47,400 nt of DNA, taken from positions 1 to 47,400 of the forward strand of contig JASBST010000067.1 in NCBI GenBank assembly GCA_030148775.1, read 5' to 3'. The first letter of the stretch is position 1, and each line of letters opens with the position of its first letter. Shown here piece after piece: positions 35,942-44,788 of this stretch. The DNA is from Thiogranum sp. (GTDB taxonomy: Bacteria > Pseudomonadota > Gammaproteobacteria > DSM-19610). The notes under the pieces are model-generated. The model saw only the letters and a program-made list of their open reading frames with translations. It made no database searches and was not told the origin of the DNA. Both the position numbers and the translations under genes were made by a program.

Positions 35942-36586
35942 TCAACGCTGACGCGCACCTTCTATCTTGATTTCGACCCGCCGGTTCTGGGCGCGGCCCT
36001 CGCGCGTGGCGTTGCTGGCGACCGGGCGCTCTTCGCCCATGCCCAGCGTCGACATGACCATGGGCGAGATACCCTGATCCAGCAGATAGTTCTTCACCGC
36101 GTTCGCCCGCCGCTGCGAAAGCACCTGATTGTACGATGCCGCGCCGGTACTGTCCGTATGGCCGACGATTTTCACGCTTTGAATTTCCTGCAATCCCTTG
36201 ATGCGCGTCGCCAGCGCGGACAACTCCTGCTTGCCGGCATCCTTCAGCTTGTCGCTGTTGACGTCGAAAAGCGCCCCGGCCGACAGTGCCACCGACTCGG
36301 ACACCGCAACCGGCTCGGGCATGGCGGCGGGCTGAGCCGTGGGAGCCGGCTCCGGTGCGGCCACGGCGGTCTTTTTGGGCTCCGCCCCGCAATCCACCAA
36401 GTCGAGATCCTTCTTCCATTCACCGGTTTTGAGGCAATCGCCGGCGCCGTCCGAAACCAGATGACCACTGGAATCGACCACGAATCCGTCATTCCCCTTA
36501 CCCACACCATGCGCCGATACGCTCTGCTGCACCAGTGCACCTGCCATCGAGACTGCCGCGATCAGTGCCACTTTTTTATCCATCAT
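35942..36586 (-). CDS. OmpA-family C-terminal domain protein
   Basis: A 214-residue exported protein. The signal peptide ends near QSVSAHG. Residues about 27-65 contain the short motif GFVVDSSGHLVSDGAGDCLKTGEW with a cysteine pair. A Pro/Ala-rich linker at about 70-95 leads to an OmpA-like peptidoglycan-binding domain: SAGALFDVNSDKLKDAG, VKIVGHTDSTGAASYNQ and LSQRRANAVKNYL. There is no N-terminal beta-barrel, so it is probably periplasmic or membrane-tethered by partners. AAGGAG stands 8 bases before the ATG at 36586. Confidence 0.9.
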   Translation of the reverse strand: MMDKKVALIAAVSMAGALVQQSVSAHGVGKGNDGFVVDSSGHLVSDGAGDCLKTGEWKKDLDLVDCGAEPKKTAVAAPEPAPTAQPAAMPEPVAVSESVALSAGALFDVNSDKLKDAGKQELSALATRIKGLQEIQSVKIVGHTDSTGAASYNQVLSQRRANAVKNYLLDQGISPMVMSTLGMGEERPVASNATREGRAQNRRVEIKIEGARQR

Positions 36587-36856
36587 TCTGTTATCTCCTT
36601 CCAGGCGAGAACACCTGTCTTTTCACTTCTGTTTGAAATTTCTCCCAGTCCGGCTAAGGCGAACGCCTTTGCCGATCCCAGTGTAGCATCCGGCCGGCTG
36701 TAGCCATACTGTTGGCGTGGATAAAAGGGCGACACAGGGGCACCCTGAGCACAATTACCCTAACCAGGCCGGATCTGGTACATTGTGCAAAAGTAAAAAT
36801 CCACACCGTGAGAAGGTGCTGGAAACGCCGGCCCGGCAGTCGAATAGGAGTTCCGC

Positions 36857-37612
36857 ATGCAGGCAGCAACGACCATCGCGCTCGTGACCACGCTGGGGAT
36901 CGGCCTTCTGGCCAGCCCGACGCTCAACGCGGACTGGGGCGAATGGTATAAAAAAATCGAGCGCAAACTGCCGGGCGCCTCGTCCGCAGACGACGTCCAA
37001 TCCCTGAGTTCGAATGAAATTGTCGCCGGACTGCGACAGGCGTTGAGCGTTGGTACGGAGCGGGCGACCCAACTGTTGAGCCACCGCGGCGGTTTTCTGA
37101 ACGATCCATCGGTCAAGATCAGCATGCCCGATTCGCTGCGTAAAATCAGCGACGGCCTGAGGCTGGTCGGCCAGGAAAAGCTGGCCGACGAGTTTGTCGC
37201 CTCCATGAACCACGCCGCCGAAAAGGCGATACCGGCAACGGCCGACATTCTCAAGAACAGTATCGAGTCGATGTCGCTGGAGGACGCGCGCGGTATTCTC
37301 AATGGACCGGACGACGCCGCCACCGAGTATTTCCGTCGCAACAATTCCGACCAATTGACAGACGCCATTCTACCGATTGTTCGGGACACCACCGCGCAAG
37401 CCGGCGTGACCGCATCCTACAAGAAAATGACGGACAAACTGGGACTGCTCACGCCATTTGCCGGCAGCGCGGAAAATCTCGATCTGGATCGATACATCGC
37501 CGACAAGACGCTCGACGGACTGTTCCTCAAACTGGCCGACGAGGAAAAACGCATCCGTGAGGAGCCCCTGGCGCGCACCACTGAACTACTGAAGAAAGTC
37601 TTCGCCCGCTAA
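36857..37612 (+). CDS. DUF4197 family exported protein
   Basis: A 251-residue protein of unknown function. It has a signal-like N-terminus (MQAATTIALVTTLGIGLLAS, cleavage possibly after LNA). The mature, mostly helical body follows the DUF4197 pattern: LSSNEIVAGLRQALSVGTER, GGFLNDPSVKISMPDSL, then DILKNSIESMSLEDARGIL and YFRRNNSDQLTDAILPIV. The C-terminus IREEPLARTTELLKKVF is also typical. AGGAG lies 6 bases before the ATG. It is divergent from the OmpA-domain gene. No partner suggests a role. Confidence 0.88.
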   Translation: MQAATTIALVTTLGIGLLASPTLNADWGEWYKKIERKLPGASSADDVQSLSSNEIVAGLRQALSVGTERATQLLSHRGGFLNDPSVKISMPDSLRKISDGLRLVGQEKLADEFVASMNHAAEKAIPATADILKNSIESMSLEDARGILNGPDDAATEYFRRNNSDQLTDAILPIVRDTTAQAGVTASYKKMTDKLGLLTPFAGSAENLDLDRYIADKTLDGLFLKLADEEKRIREEPLARTTELLKKVFAR

Positions 37613-37641
37613 GCGCTTGCGCGGCCGGTAACCGACGCGGC

Positions 37642-37667
37642 CTCGCGGGGCTTCAGAACCCCGCGAG
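37642..37667. repeat. Hairpin between convergent genes
   Basis: CTCGCGGGG (37642-37650) and CCCCGCGAG (37659-37667) form a perfect 9-bp stem with an 8-base loop, between the DUF4197 stop and the old yellow enzyme stop. No T-run follows on either strand, so intrinsic termination is uncertain. Confidence 0.5.
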
Positions 37668-37757
37668 CCCGGAGTGGGGGCGCAGGCAGCGACACCCCTG
37701 TCCGGCTGCACCAGCCGGCCAGACGTGCGCGAGACAAAGGCCGATATGCGCTGCTGA

Positions 37758-38870
37758 TTACGCGCTGGCGCTTCGCCGCTGCTGCATCAGCGTGGGGTAG
37801 TCGGTGTAGCCGTGCGCGTCGCCGCCATAAAACGTATCCGGATCCTGTTCGTTGAGTTCGGCATCCTGGGCAAAACGCTGCGGCAGATCCGGGTTGGCGA
37901 TGAACAGCCGACCGATCGCCACCAGATCCGCCGCACCTGTCTTCAGCGCCTGTTCGGCACGTGCCCTGGTATAACCATTGTTGGCCATGTACACGCCGCC
38001 GAAACGCCGTTTGATCTCGGCATAATCCAGATGGCTCTCACCGCTCATCATATCGCCCTCGACCAGGTGCAGATACGCCAGACGATAACGACTCAGCATA
38101 TCGACCACGGCGCCGAAGGTGCCCTGGGGATCGGAATCGCGAATGTCGTTGAAACTGTTCTCCGGCGACAATCGAACGCCGACGCGCTGTGACGGCCAGA
38201 TCCCGCGAACGGCTTCGACGACTTCCTGCAACAGGCGCATACGGTTTTCCACGCTACCACCGTAGGCGTCGTCGCGGCTGTTGGTGCCGTCGCGCAGAAA
38301 CTGATCGAGCAGGTAACCGTTGGCCGCGTGAATCTCGATACCGTCGAAACCCGCTTCGCGGGCGCGACGCGCCGCGGCGGCGTAATCGGCGACAATGCCG
38401 GGAAGTTCATCGGTCGACAACGCGCGCGGTGTCTCGAACGCTTTCTTGCCCTCATAGGTGACCGCCTCCCCTTGCGGGCGGATCGCCGACGGCGCCACCG
38501 GCAGCGCGTTGTCAGGTTGCAGGGAAGAGTGGGAGATCCTTCCCACGTGCCAGAGCTGTAAAAAGATCAGCCCGTGCGCGGCGTGCACCGCATCGGTCAC
38601 TCGACGCCAGCCTTCCACCTGTTCGGCCGTATGGATGCCCGGCGTGGCGGGATAGCCGACGCCTTGCGGGGAAATCTGGGTGGCTTCGGTGAGGATGAGC
38701 CCGGCGCTCGCGCGCTGGGCGTAATACTCCGCATTCAGCGCCTTCGGCACATTGCCATCACCGGCCCGGTTGCGCGTCAACGGTGCCATTACCAGGCGAT
38801 TTCGCAATTCCAGGTCGCCCATCGAAAAGGGCTCGAACAGATCGGGCTTCGAGGCAGTATTCACAGACAT
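37758..38870 (-). CDS. nemA: Old yellow enzyme, NemA/XenB-type alkene reductase
   Basis: FMN-dependent ene-reductase of 370 residues using NAD(P)H to reduce electrophilic alkenes, N-ethylmaleimide or nitro esters. Family motifs: RNRLVMAPLTRNRA at the N-terminus, FLQLWHVGRISH, the His/Asn pair in GFDGIEIHAANGYLLDQFL (substrate anchoring), RDDAYGGSVENRMRLL, and MANNGYTRARAEQAL with GAADLVAIGRLFIANPDL for FMN phosphate. It is divergent from a LysR gene that probably controls it. The substrate is not known. Confidence 0.93.
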   Translation of the reverse strand: MSVNTASKPDLFEPFSMGDLELRNRLVMAPLTRNRAGDGNVPKALNAEYYAQRASAGLILTEATQISPQGVGYPATPGIHTAEQVEGWRRVTDAVHAAHGLIFLQLWHVGRISHSSLQPDNALPVAPSAIRPQGEAVTYEGKKAFETPRALSTDELPGIVADYAAAARRAREAGFDGIEIHAANGYLLDQFLRDGTNSRDDAYGGSVENRMRLLQEVVEAVRGIWPSQRVGVRLSPENSFNDIRDSDPQGTFGAVVDMLSRYRLAYLHLVEGDMMSGESHLDYAEIKRRFGGVYMANNGYTRARAEQALKTGAADLVAIGRLFIANPDLPQRFAQDAELNEQDPDTFYGGDAHGYTDYPTLMQQRRSASA

Positions 38871-38956
38871 GCATCTCTCCTGGTCAGGTGGAAACTACGT
38901 GAATGCATTCTAGGTCGCGCATAATCTTCCCAACAGCGTCAGATTGACGTATATAT

Positions 38957-38973
38957 GTTTCCATATTGGAAAC
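38957..38973. promoter_or_regulatory. Palindromic operator between nemA-like gene and lysR
   Basis: GTTTCC-ATATT-GGAAAC is a perfect 6-bp inverted repeat with an AT-rich 5-base centre. It contains a T-N11-A core, the usual LysR-type binding motif. It ends 12 bases before the LysR-gene ATG and 87 bases before the reductase start, so one site could control both genes. Confidence 0.6.
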
Positions 38974-38985
38974 AAAGGAAGGCTG

Positions 38986-39915
38986 ATGGACACGGCCAGT
39001 CGCCTGATACTGTTCGCCGACGTCATCGACAGCGGCAATTTCAGCAAAGCCGCCGAGCGTCGCGCTGTCAATCGCTCCTATGTCAGCAAGCAGCTGGCGA
39101 AACTCGAAGAACAGCTGGGCGTACGCCTGCTCAATCGCACCACCCGTAGTCTGAGTCTTACGGAAGCCGGGGACGCGATCTATCAACACGCCTGTTCGTT
39201 GCGCGAACAGCTCATGGAGACCGACGCGCTGGTCGCCTCCTTGCGCCAGGAAGTCTCGGGTGAATTGCGTATCTCCAGCACCACACAGTTCGGCCGTCTT
39301 CATGTTCTCCCGGTGATCGAGGCCCTGGCGGCCGACTATCCTCGCCTCAACGTCGAGCTGCGGCTGGAGGATCGGTACGTCGACATTGTCGGCGAACGTT
39401 ACGATGTCGCCATCCGTGTCACCGAGCCGAACGATTCCACGCTGGTGGCGCGCAAGCTGGCCGACAACCCGTTTGTCATGGTGGCCTCGCCCGCCTATCT
39501 GGAGCGTCATGGAACACCGGCGACACTGACCGATCTGGCCGCGCACCGCTTCGTGGTCTACTCGGGGGACTATGGCGTCAACGACAGCTGGAGCTACCGC
39601 GACGGCAGCACTATCAAGACATTCGCCGTCAATCCGCGGATCAAAGTCAACGACGGATACGCGCTGCTGAAGGCCGCCGAGGACGGCCTGGGCATTGCCC
39701 TGATGGCGACCTTCGTCAGCCGCGAAGCGCTGCGACGTGGCACACTGCTGCGGGTGTTGCCGGAACTGCCGCTGGTGCCCTACTCACCCATCTATATCAT
39801 GTATCCCAGCCGCAGTTATCTGCCGAAAAAGACCCGCCTGTTCATCGATCGCCTGGTCGAATACGTCGGGCAACCGCCTTTTTGGGACGGCGACGGCGAG
39901 GCCACCACGCGGTAG
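38986..39915 (+). CDS. LysR-family transcriptional regulator
   Basis: A 309-residue regulator. The N-terminal winged helix-turn-helix at about 1-60 includes FADVIDSGNFSKAAERRAVNRSYVSKQLAK read in two parts, with LGVRLLNRTTRSLSLTEAG following. The C-terminal effector domain spans about 90-295. The start at 38986 lies 6 bases after AAGGAAGG; an upstream in-frame start at 38944 would run through the operator. Divergent orientation with the old yellow enzyme suggests it senses a reactive alkene or oxidant and activates that gene. The effector is inferred, not shown. Confidence 0.92.
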   Translation: MDTASRLILFADVIDSGNFSKAAERRAVNRSYVSKQLAKLEEQLGVRLLNRTTRSLSLTEAGDAIYQHACSLREQLMETDALVASLRQEVSGELRISSTTQFGRLHVLPVIEALAADYPRLNVELRLEDRYVDIVGERYDVAIRVTEPNDSTLVARKLADNPFVMVASPAYLERHGTPATLTDLAAHRFVVYSGDYGVNDSWSYRDGSTIKTFAVNPRIKVNDGYALLKAAEDGLGIALMATFVSREALRRGTLLRVLPELPLVPYSPIYIMYPSRSYLPKKTRLFIDRLVEYVGQPPFWDGDGEATTR

Positions 39916-40095
39916 CAAAGGCGGCGGTCGGACGCCTCTTACGCCGAGGCCGGGCAGCGGCTTATCCACAGCGTCCCGTGACAACCCTAGAATCCTTGTC
40001 CATGCCGGACCCGGCGTGTTTGCGCAACCGCACACCCCCGGGAAGGCGCCCTCTTGCAGGGGTTTACATTGGCACTGGATCTTAAGGAGAAAACC

Positions 40096-40485
40096 GTGAA
40101 AAACCTCGATCTGTCACTCGAAGCCTCGTCTGACAATTTTTTCAATGCCCTCCGTGCGGCAGCCGACCGGGCGCGCGAGCGCTTTTCAGAACCGGTGATC
40201 ATCGCCTGGAAAGACGACCAGACCGGCCTGTTCGGCCCCGAGGTCCCCGCTGCCGGCGATGATCGCTGGCATGCTTACGGTGAAAACAACAATGGCTTGC
40301 TGCAGGTGAATGTCGACGGCAAATACCATTTCATTTTCACCGAGTCGGAAGAATTCGCGCAGTCCGACAACCACGTAGAAACCCTGGCCGAGGACGGCGA
40401 CAGCGGCATCCTGTGTCTGCGCGACGCCTGTACCGAAGAGGACAAACGCAAGCTGGGCAGTTTTGCCGGCAGCGTGGGCGGTTGA
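40096..40485 (+). CDS. Small acidic protein, possibly AF1514/DUF5619-like
   Basis: A 129-residue soluble acidic protein starting at GTG 40096, 6 bases after AAGGAG (MKNLDLSLEASSDNFFNALR). A helix containing AADRARERFSEPVIIAWKDD is followed by a beta-rich part (LLQVNVDGKYHFIFTESEEF). The layout recalls the AF1514/DUF5619 family, but I am not sure of it. There is no signal peptide or metal motif; two cysteines lie near the C-terminus (LCLRDACTEED). It is convergent with the DUF2325 gene. Function unknown. Confidence 0.7.
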   Translation: MKNLDLSLEASSDNFFNALRAAADRARERFSEPVIIAWKDDQTGLFGPEVPAAGDDRWHAYGENNNGLLQVNVDGKYHFIFTESEEFAQSDNHVETLAEDGDSGILCLRDACTEEDKRKLGSFAGSVGG

Positions 40486-40578
40486 GGGATTTTGCTGCGG
40501 CAACCACACGGCGGGGGAACCCGCGTGTGGACCGACGCCCCCCCGGTGCCGGGCAGGCGCACCGAATGCCGGCCACAA

Positions 40579-41775
40579 TCAGGCCGTCAACTCGCTCAGG
40601 CCACGCGCGAACGCGGCCAGACTGGCGCGTGGCAGCAGTATCAGCTTTTTCCCGTGTCGTTTGCAGAATTCCCGCACCCGGCGACTGGCGTCGTGGCTGA
40701 CGCAATCGAGCGGACAAAGCACTGCGTCGGCGCGCGGCAACAACGATCCGAGACGCAGACGCCCCTCATGCAATCCGCCGTCGTGGTGCAGAAAACGGCC
40801 GTTGTTGCACTCCACCAGTTCGCGGAAACGAGCACACTGACGATCTCTGCCACCCACGTACAGAATACAGCGCCCGCACAGATTGACCCCGGATGCTTCG
40901 TCCCGCGCGACTGCGCCAACCTGCTCCGTCGCCGTCACACGTTTTTCCATAACGTGTTCCAGAGCGTCGCGCTCGGTCCGCGCCTCGATCAGGCACTGTT
41001 CCATGCGCAACAGGCGGTCCCCCTGTTTTACCGCCATCTGTTTCCACTGCCGGGCATCGGCCGCGGCGGTTTCCGCCCGCAGGCGCGCATCGGCCAGTCT
41101 GGCGGCATAGTCCTCGACCTGCGCGCGCAGGCCGGAAATTACCGACAGGTCATCGGTCGTTGCCGAACGGCGCCGGCCCTCGGCGTGCTGTTGCAGTTGC
41201 GCGCGCGCCCGGGCCAGGCGCTCTTGTGTCCGCCTGAGGAGCTGTTCGCGCTGCGAATCGCGCGCTCTTGCCCGCGCCTGCGCGGCCAGCTGTTGTTTTC
41301 TCAAAGCCTCGGCTTTGCGGCGCAGGCGCTGGCTTTCGTCCTTGTCCACCCGTGCCGCCGCGCCAGCCAGATGCGACAGCATATGAATTTCGCCGTAGGC
41401 CCGCTCCACGAGCGCGGCCGGCGCTCCGGCATCGGTAGCGAGCGCCCAGTAAACGCCGGCGGGATCCCGCGAGGCCAACGACGCGCGCCAGTGGGCTTGC
41501 AGCTCCTCGGCGGGCACCGCGTTGAGACAGCGGATCTCGTGTCGGTATTTGCGGTCCAGAAACTTGTGCAGACGACGGGCGGCATAACTGTCCTCAGCGG
41601 CCACCGCCACAAATGACCGGTGCAGCTCGTAGTCGCTGAGCCGCGCGGTGGCGACAGGTTGCAACTTGCGGCACAACATGCGCAACTCGTCCAACGACAG
41701 GCAGGTCCCGATCAGGCTGCAGTGGAATGAACGCTCCAGTTCCCAGATTTTCCTGCGGCGTCGGCCCCGCGGCAT
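40579..41775 (-). CDS. DUF2325 domain protein with long coiled coil, behind Fur boxes
   Basis: A 398-residue cytoplasmic protein of unknown function. The N-terminal part begins RRRRKIWELERSFHCSLIGT, as in other DUF2325 proteins. Residues about 140-285 are Arg/Ala/Gln-rich and form a long coiled coil. The C-terminal DUF2325 domain (about 300-395) starts LCGRCILYVGGRDRQ and contains HHDGGLHEG and ADAVLCPLDCVSHD, with several cysteines that could bind metal. ATG 41775 was chosen; AAGGAGG lies about 15 bases upstream, further than ideal, and GTG 41820 is the alternative. Two overlapping Fur boxes stand 68-98 bases upstream. Confidence 0.85.
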   Translation of the reverse strand: MPRGRRRRKIWELERSFHCSLIGTCLSLDELRMLCRKLQPVATARLSDYELHRSFVAVAAEDSYAARRLHKFLDRKYRHEIRCLNAVPAEELQAHWRASLASRDPAGVYWALATDAGAPAALVERAYGEIHMLSHLAGAAARVDKDESQRLRRKAEALRKQQLAAQARARARDSQREQLLRRTQERLARARAQLQQHAEGRRRSATTDDLSVISGLRAQVEDYAARLADARLRAETAAADARQWKQMAVKQGDRLLRMEQCLIEARTERDALEHVMEKRVTATEQVGAVARDEASGVNLCGRCILYVGGRDRQCARFRELVECNNGRFLHHDGGLHEGRLRLGSLLPRADAVLCPLDCVSHDASRRVREFCKRHGKKLILLPRASLAAFARGLSELTA

Positions 41776-41842
41776 AGCCGCGGGTTTCCGCTCCTCCTTA
41801 ACTTCGCTGTCGCCGCACACGTTCGAACCCTGATAGCGTCTC

Positions 41843-41873
41843 GTTATCGTTAATGATAACGATTCTCATTATC
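41843..41873. promoter_or_regulatory. Two overlapping Fur boxes
   Basis: GATAACGATTCTCATTATC (41855-41873) matches 16 of 19 bases of the Fur consensus GATAATGATAATCATTATC. The overlapping GTTATCGTTAATGATAAC (41843-41860) has perfect 6-bp inverted ends. Overlapping sites of this kind are typical of strong Fur repression. They lie directly upstream of the DUF2325 gene and downstream of the histidine kinase stop, so the DUF2325 gene is the expected target. Confidence 0.8.
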
Positions 41874-41917
41874 ATGTCAAGGGTGTAGAAGACCGCCGTG
41901 CCACCGCCCAACCAGGA

Positions 41918-44788
41918 TCAGTGGCGTGCTTGCAGACGTGTGAAAAGGCGTTTCAGTTCGGCCTGACTGACAGGCTTGGTGACATGTTCGTCGAAGCCGG
42001 CCCGCAACGTGCGGGTAATGTCCTCCGGCGAGGCGTATCCCGTGAGCGCCACCAGATAACCGGTGCTGGGGGGCGAGAGGTGGCGCAGCGCCGCGGCTAT
42101 CTCAAAACCATTCATGCCCCCGGGCAGGCCGAGATCGCACAGGATCAGATCCGGTGACAGGCGTTGCGCGAGCGCGAGCGCCTGCTCACCGCCGTAGGCC
42201 ACCGCTACCGTATGACCCTCCCGGCGCAGCAATTCGCTCAGCATCTCCGCCGCGTCCTCATTGTCCTCGACAATCAATACTTGACGCGCCTCGGTAGCCT
42301 CGGCTTCCGGGGTGCGCGTCTTGGACCGGTTGGTGCCATCCAATGGCAGCGTGACCCGCACCTCGCAGCCCTTTCCCGCACCTTCGCTGGTCACGCTTAA
42401 ACGGCACTGGTGCATTTCCACCAGCCCTTTGACCAGCGTCAGCCCCAGCCCGAGCCCGCCGGAGCTGCGCGCGAGGTCCTGACCGCCCTGCTGGAAAGGC
42501 TCGAAGATATGCGGCAGTAACTCCGGGTCGATGCCGGCACCGTTGTCTTTTACCGTCAACAGGGCCTGGTCGTCGGCCGTAGCAGTCAGGGATACGTTGA
42601 TCGTGCCGCCGGCCTGACTGAACTTCACCGCATTGACCAGGATGTTTTCGAGGACCTGCATCAGACGGACACGATCGGCGCGTACACTCAACGGGGCGGC
42701 GGCGAAGCAGGTCGTCAGCGTGAGTTTTTGCCGTTCCATCTGGTCGCGCCGGTCGTCCAGCGCCTCGCGCAACAATGCCGTGAGGTCCACTTCGGCGATT
42801 TCGAGGTTGATCTTGCCCCATACGATACGCGACACATCGAGCAGATCGTCGATCAGCTTCGACATATGCCCGGTCTGGCGTGACAGCACCTTCTGCGTGC
42901 GCACGACGATCTCCGGACTCAGATGGGGAAGCCCAAGCAGTTCGGCCGCCGTGTGTATGGCCGCCAGGGGATTACGCAGTTCGTGTCCCAACATGGCGAT
43001 GAACTGATCCTTGGCGCGACCGGCGCTTTCCGCCCGTGCCCGTTGTCGTTCAGCCTCGTCATACAATCGGGCCCGTTCCAGCGCCAGACTCACCTGCTTG
43101 CAGGCATCCTCCAGAAAAGCCCGTTGGGAGGAGTCGAAGACCTGCGCCGTGGGATAGGCGAAACCGGCGACCCCGAGGCGGCGGCCGTGAAGTGTGAGCG
43201 GAAGACAGGCGAAGGCGCCGGCACTGTCCCCAAAGCATGGCAGCTGGGCCGCAATTTCCTCCTCGCTGGCCAGCCACAACGGCTGAGCGGATTGGAACAC
43301 GGTGCTGGTTGCCGCCGTCGGATCTTCCGGGGACGCCAGACACTCGCCGATCGCTTGGTCGACCGCGCCGGTCCATGCCAGCGAGCGCAAACGCCCATGC
43401 CGGTCGGGCATCGACAGAAAGGCGCAGTTGGCATCCAACAGCGTTCTGATTTCGCCGCAGACGACCTCGGCGACATCCTGCGCGGTCACCGCTTCGGACA
43501 ATGCCGATGTGATGCCCTGCAATTGGGACAGACGCAGGTTGGTTCCCCGCTCCAGCTGCAACAGTCGCGAGCGCTCGTTTTCATACAGGCGCCGTAGCGA
43601 AATCTCGTCGACCAGAGCACGGGCGAAAAGCTGTTGATCTTCGCCGGGCGCATCGATCTGCACGTCACCATGACAGCCGCATACCGCCGCACAGGCCTGG
43701 GCGTCCCCGGCACTGAAATGTTCCAGGCTGTAGCCGCACCATAGCGAAAAATCGTGCTGGCGCAGCAGAGCGTTCCACACCTGTTCGAGCGCCACCGCCG
43801 AGGCCTTATCCCCGGATTGACTGAGCACGTCAACCAGCTCGCCGTAGATATGGGTTTTTTGTCCGCTACGGGTCGCCGCCAGAACGACGTTTTCCACCGC
43901 CTCGCTGAGAGCGGCGATCAACCCATCCCGGCCGGAGGCCTCGCGCATGATCTCGCCCGTGTCATACATCGCCACGCCTGCAGGATCTGTTCCCTGGCGC
44001 CGCAGCGCGGTGCTCAGCACAGCCAGATGCGGCGCCGGCGCGACAATCGCCGCGCAGCCATACGCCGCCCGGGAGAGAAATTCGGCGATAGCGGCACCGG
44101 GATAGTCGTCCTTGCTGAAAAAACGCACCGAATGCTCGACATGCGACGCCGGTCCGCGATTGTTGATGGCCGACAACAGCTGCGTGCCGTTGCGTACCGC
44201 TTCCCACACACCGCCCTGGCAAATGAGAGAAAATTCGTGATTACGCTGCACTTCCAGCACGGCGTCGGCGTTACAGCTTTCCAGCGGATAGCTGCATAAG
44301 GCCACGATACGGCGCTGGTGGAAGGCCGCGTGCACATCCGCCTCGTAGGCGGTGAAAGCATCCCAATCGGCGGGTTCCAGCCAGGAAGTATTGCCGGTGA
44401 GACGCAAGCCTTTGAAGCCCGCATCGAGTGCCCGCTGTTCCCGCAGCAACCAGTTTTCCACCACCTGAGCGCTGGCAAGCTCGCCGTCGCTGACGTACCA
44501 ATCCTGGAAATCGATGATACAAAGCTGGCCGCTGTGTTCGTAATCGTCGAGATTCGGCACCACTCGCGCGAGCGCGGCACGGGCCTCGGTCGACAACAGC
44601 GGAGCCGAGGTGATCCAAAGACACAGCTCGCCGTTATCCAGACCGGCGCGAAAAAATTCCACCAGCGGTTCGCAAAGCTCCTGGGTGGAGCGATAGAAAT
44701 GGCACATGTGCGTACCCCAGGGTACCGGGCCTACGCCCGGTAGTCCGCTGGGCACCTGTTCCTGCATTAGGCTGGCGGATACTGACAT
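41918..44788 (-). CDS. Hybrid histidine kinase with two MEDS domains, GAF, HisKA, HATPase and receiver
   Basis: A 956-residue cytoplasmic hybrid sensor kinase. Residues about 22-190 form a MEDS domain (GTHMCHFYRSTQEL ... IVALCSYPLESCNADAVLEV). A second, diverged MEDS copy follows at about 215-385 (EHSVRFFSKDDYP ... LWCGYSLEHFSAGDAQA). MEDS is the sensory domain of DcmR from methanogens and methylotrophs. A GAF domain lies at about 420-585. The kinase core has the phospho-His in MLGHELRNPLAAI, the N box LENILVNAVKFS and the G boxes DNGAGIDP and GGLGLGLTLVKG. A receiver from about 840 has the phospho-Asp in LILCDLGLPGG. No output domain and no cognate regulator are in the window. It lies upstream of the DUF2325 gene. 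Confidence 0.92.
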   Translation of the reverse strand: MSVSASLMQEQVPSGLPGVGPVPWGTHMCHFYRSTQELCEPLVEFFRAGLDNGELCLWITSAPLLSTEARAALARVVPNLDDYEHSGQLCIIDFQDWYVSDGELASAQVVENWLLREQRALDAGFKGLRLTGNTSWLEPADWDAFTAYEADVHAAFHQRRIVALCSYPLESCNADAVLEVQRNHEFSLICQGGVWEAVRNGTQLLSAINNRGPASHVEHSVRFFSKDDYPGAAIAEFLSRAAYGCAAIVAPAPHLAVLSTALRRQGTDPAGVAMYDTGEIMREASGRDGLIAALSEAVENVVLAATRSGQKTHIYGELVDVLSQSGDKASAVALEQVWNALLRQHDFSLWCGYSLEHFSAGDAQACAAVCGCHGDVQIDAPGEDQQLFARALVDEISLRRLYENERSRLLQLERGTNLRLSQLQGITSALSEAVTAQDVAEVVCGEIRTLLDANCAFLSMPDRHGRLRSLAWTGAVDQAIGECLASPEDPTAATSTVFQSAQPLWLASEEEIAAQLPCFGDSAGAFACLPLTLHGRRLGVAGFAYPTAQVFDSSQRAFLEDACKQVSLALERARLYDEAERQRARAESAGRAKDQFIAMLGHELRNPLAAIHTAAELLGLPHLSPEIVVRTQKVLSRQTGHMSKLIDDLLDVSRIVWGKINLEIAEVDLTALLREALDDRRDQMERQKLTLTTCFAAAPLSVRADRVRLMQVLENILVNAVKFSQAGGTINVSLTATADDQALLTVKDNGAGIDPELLPHIFEPFQQGGQDLARSSGGLGLGLTLVKGLVEMHQCRLSVTSEGAGKGCEVRVTLPLDGTNRSKTRTPEAEATEARQVLIVEDNEDAAEMLSELLRREGHTVAVAYGGEQALALAQRLSPDLILCDLGLPGGMNGFEIAAALRHLSPPSTGYLVALTGYASPEDITRTLRAGFDEHVTKPVSQAELKRLFTRLQARH

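Noticed and set aside
37642-37667. Intrinsic terminator between the DUF4197 and old yellow enzyme genes
   Set aside because: The stem is good but neither strand has a following T-run, so it is listed only as a repeat.
39962-39970. Perfect DnaA box TTATCCACA between the LysR gene and the small acidic gene
   Set aside because: Only one copy is present, with no AT-rich unwinding region, no cluster of boxes and no dnaA or dnaN. Chance occurrence is plausible, so it is not called an origin.
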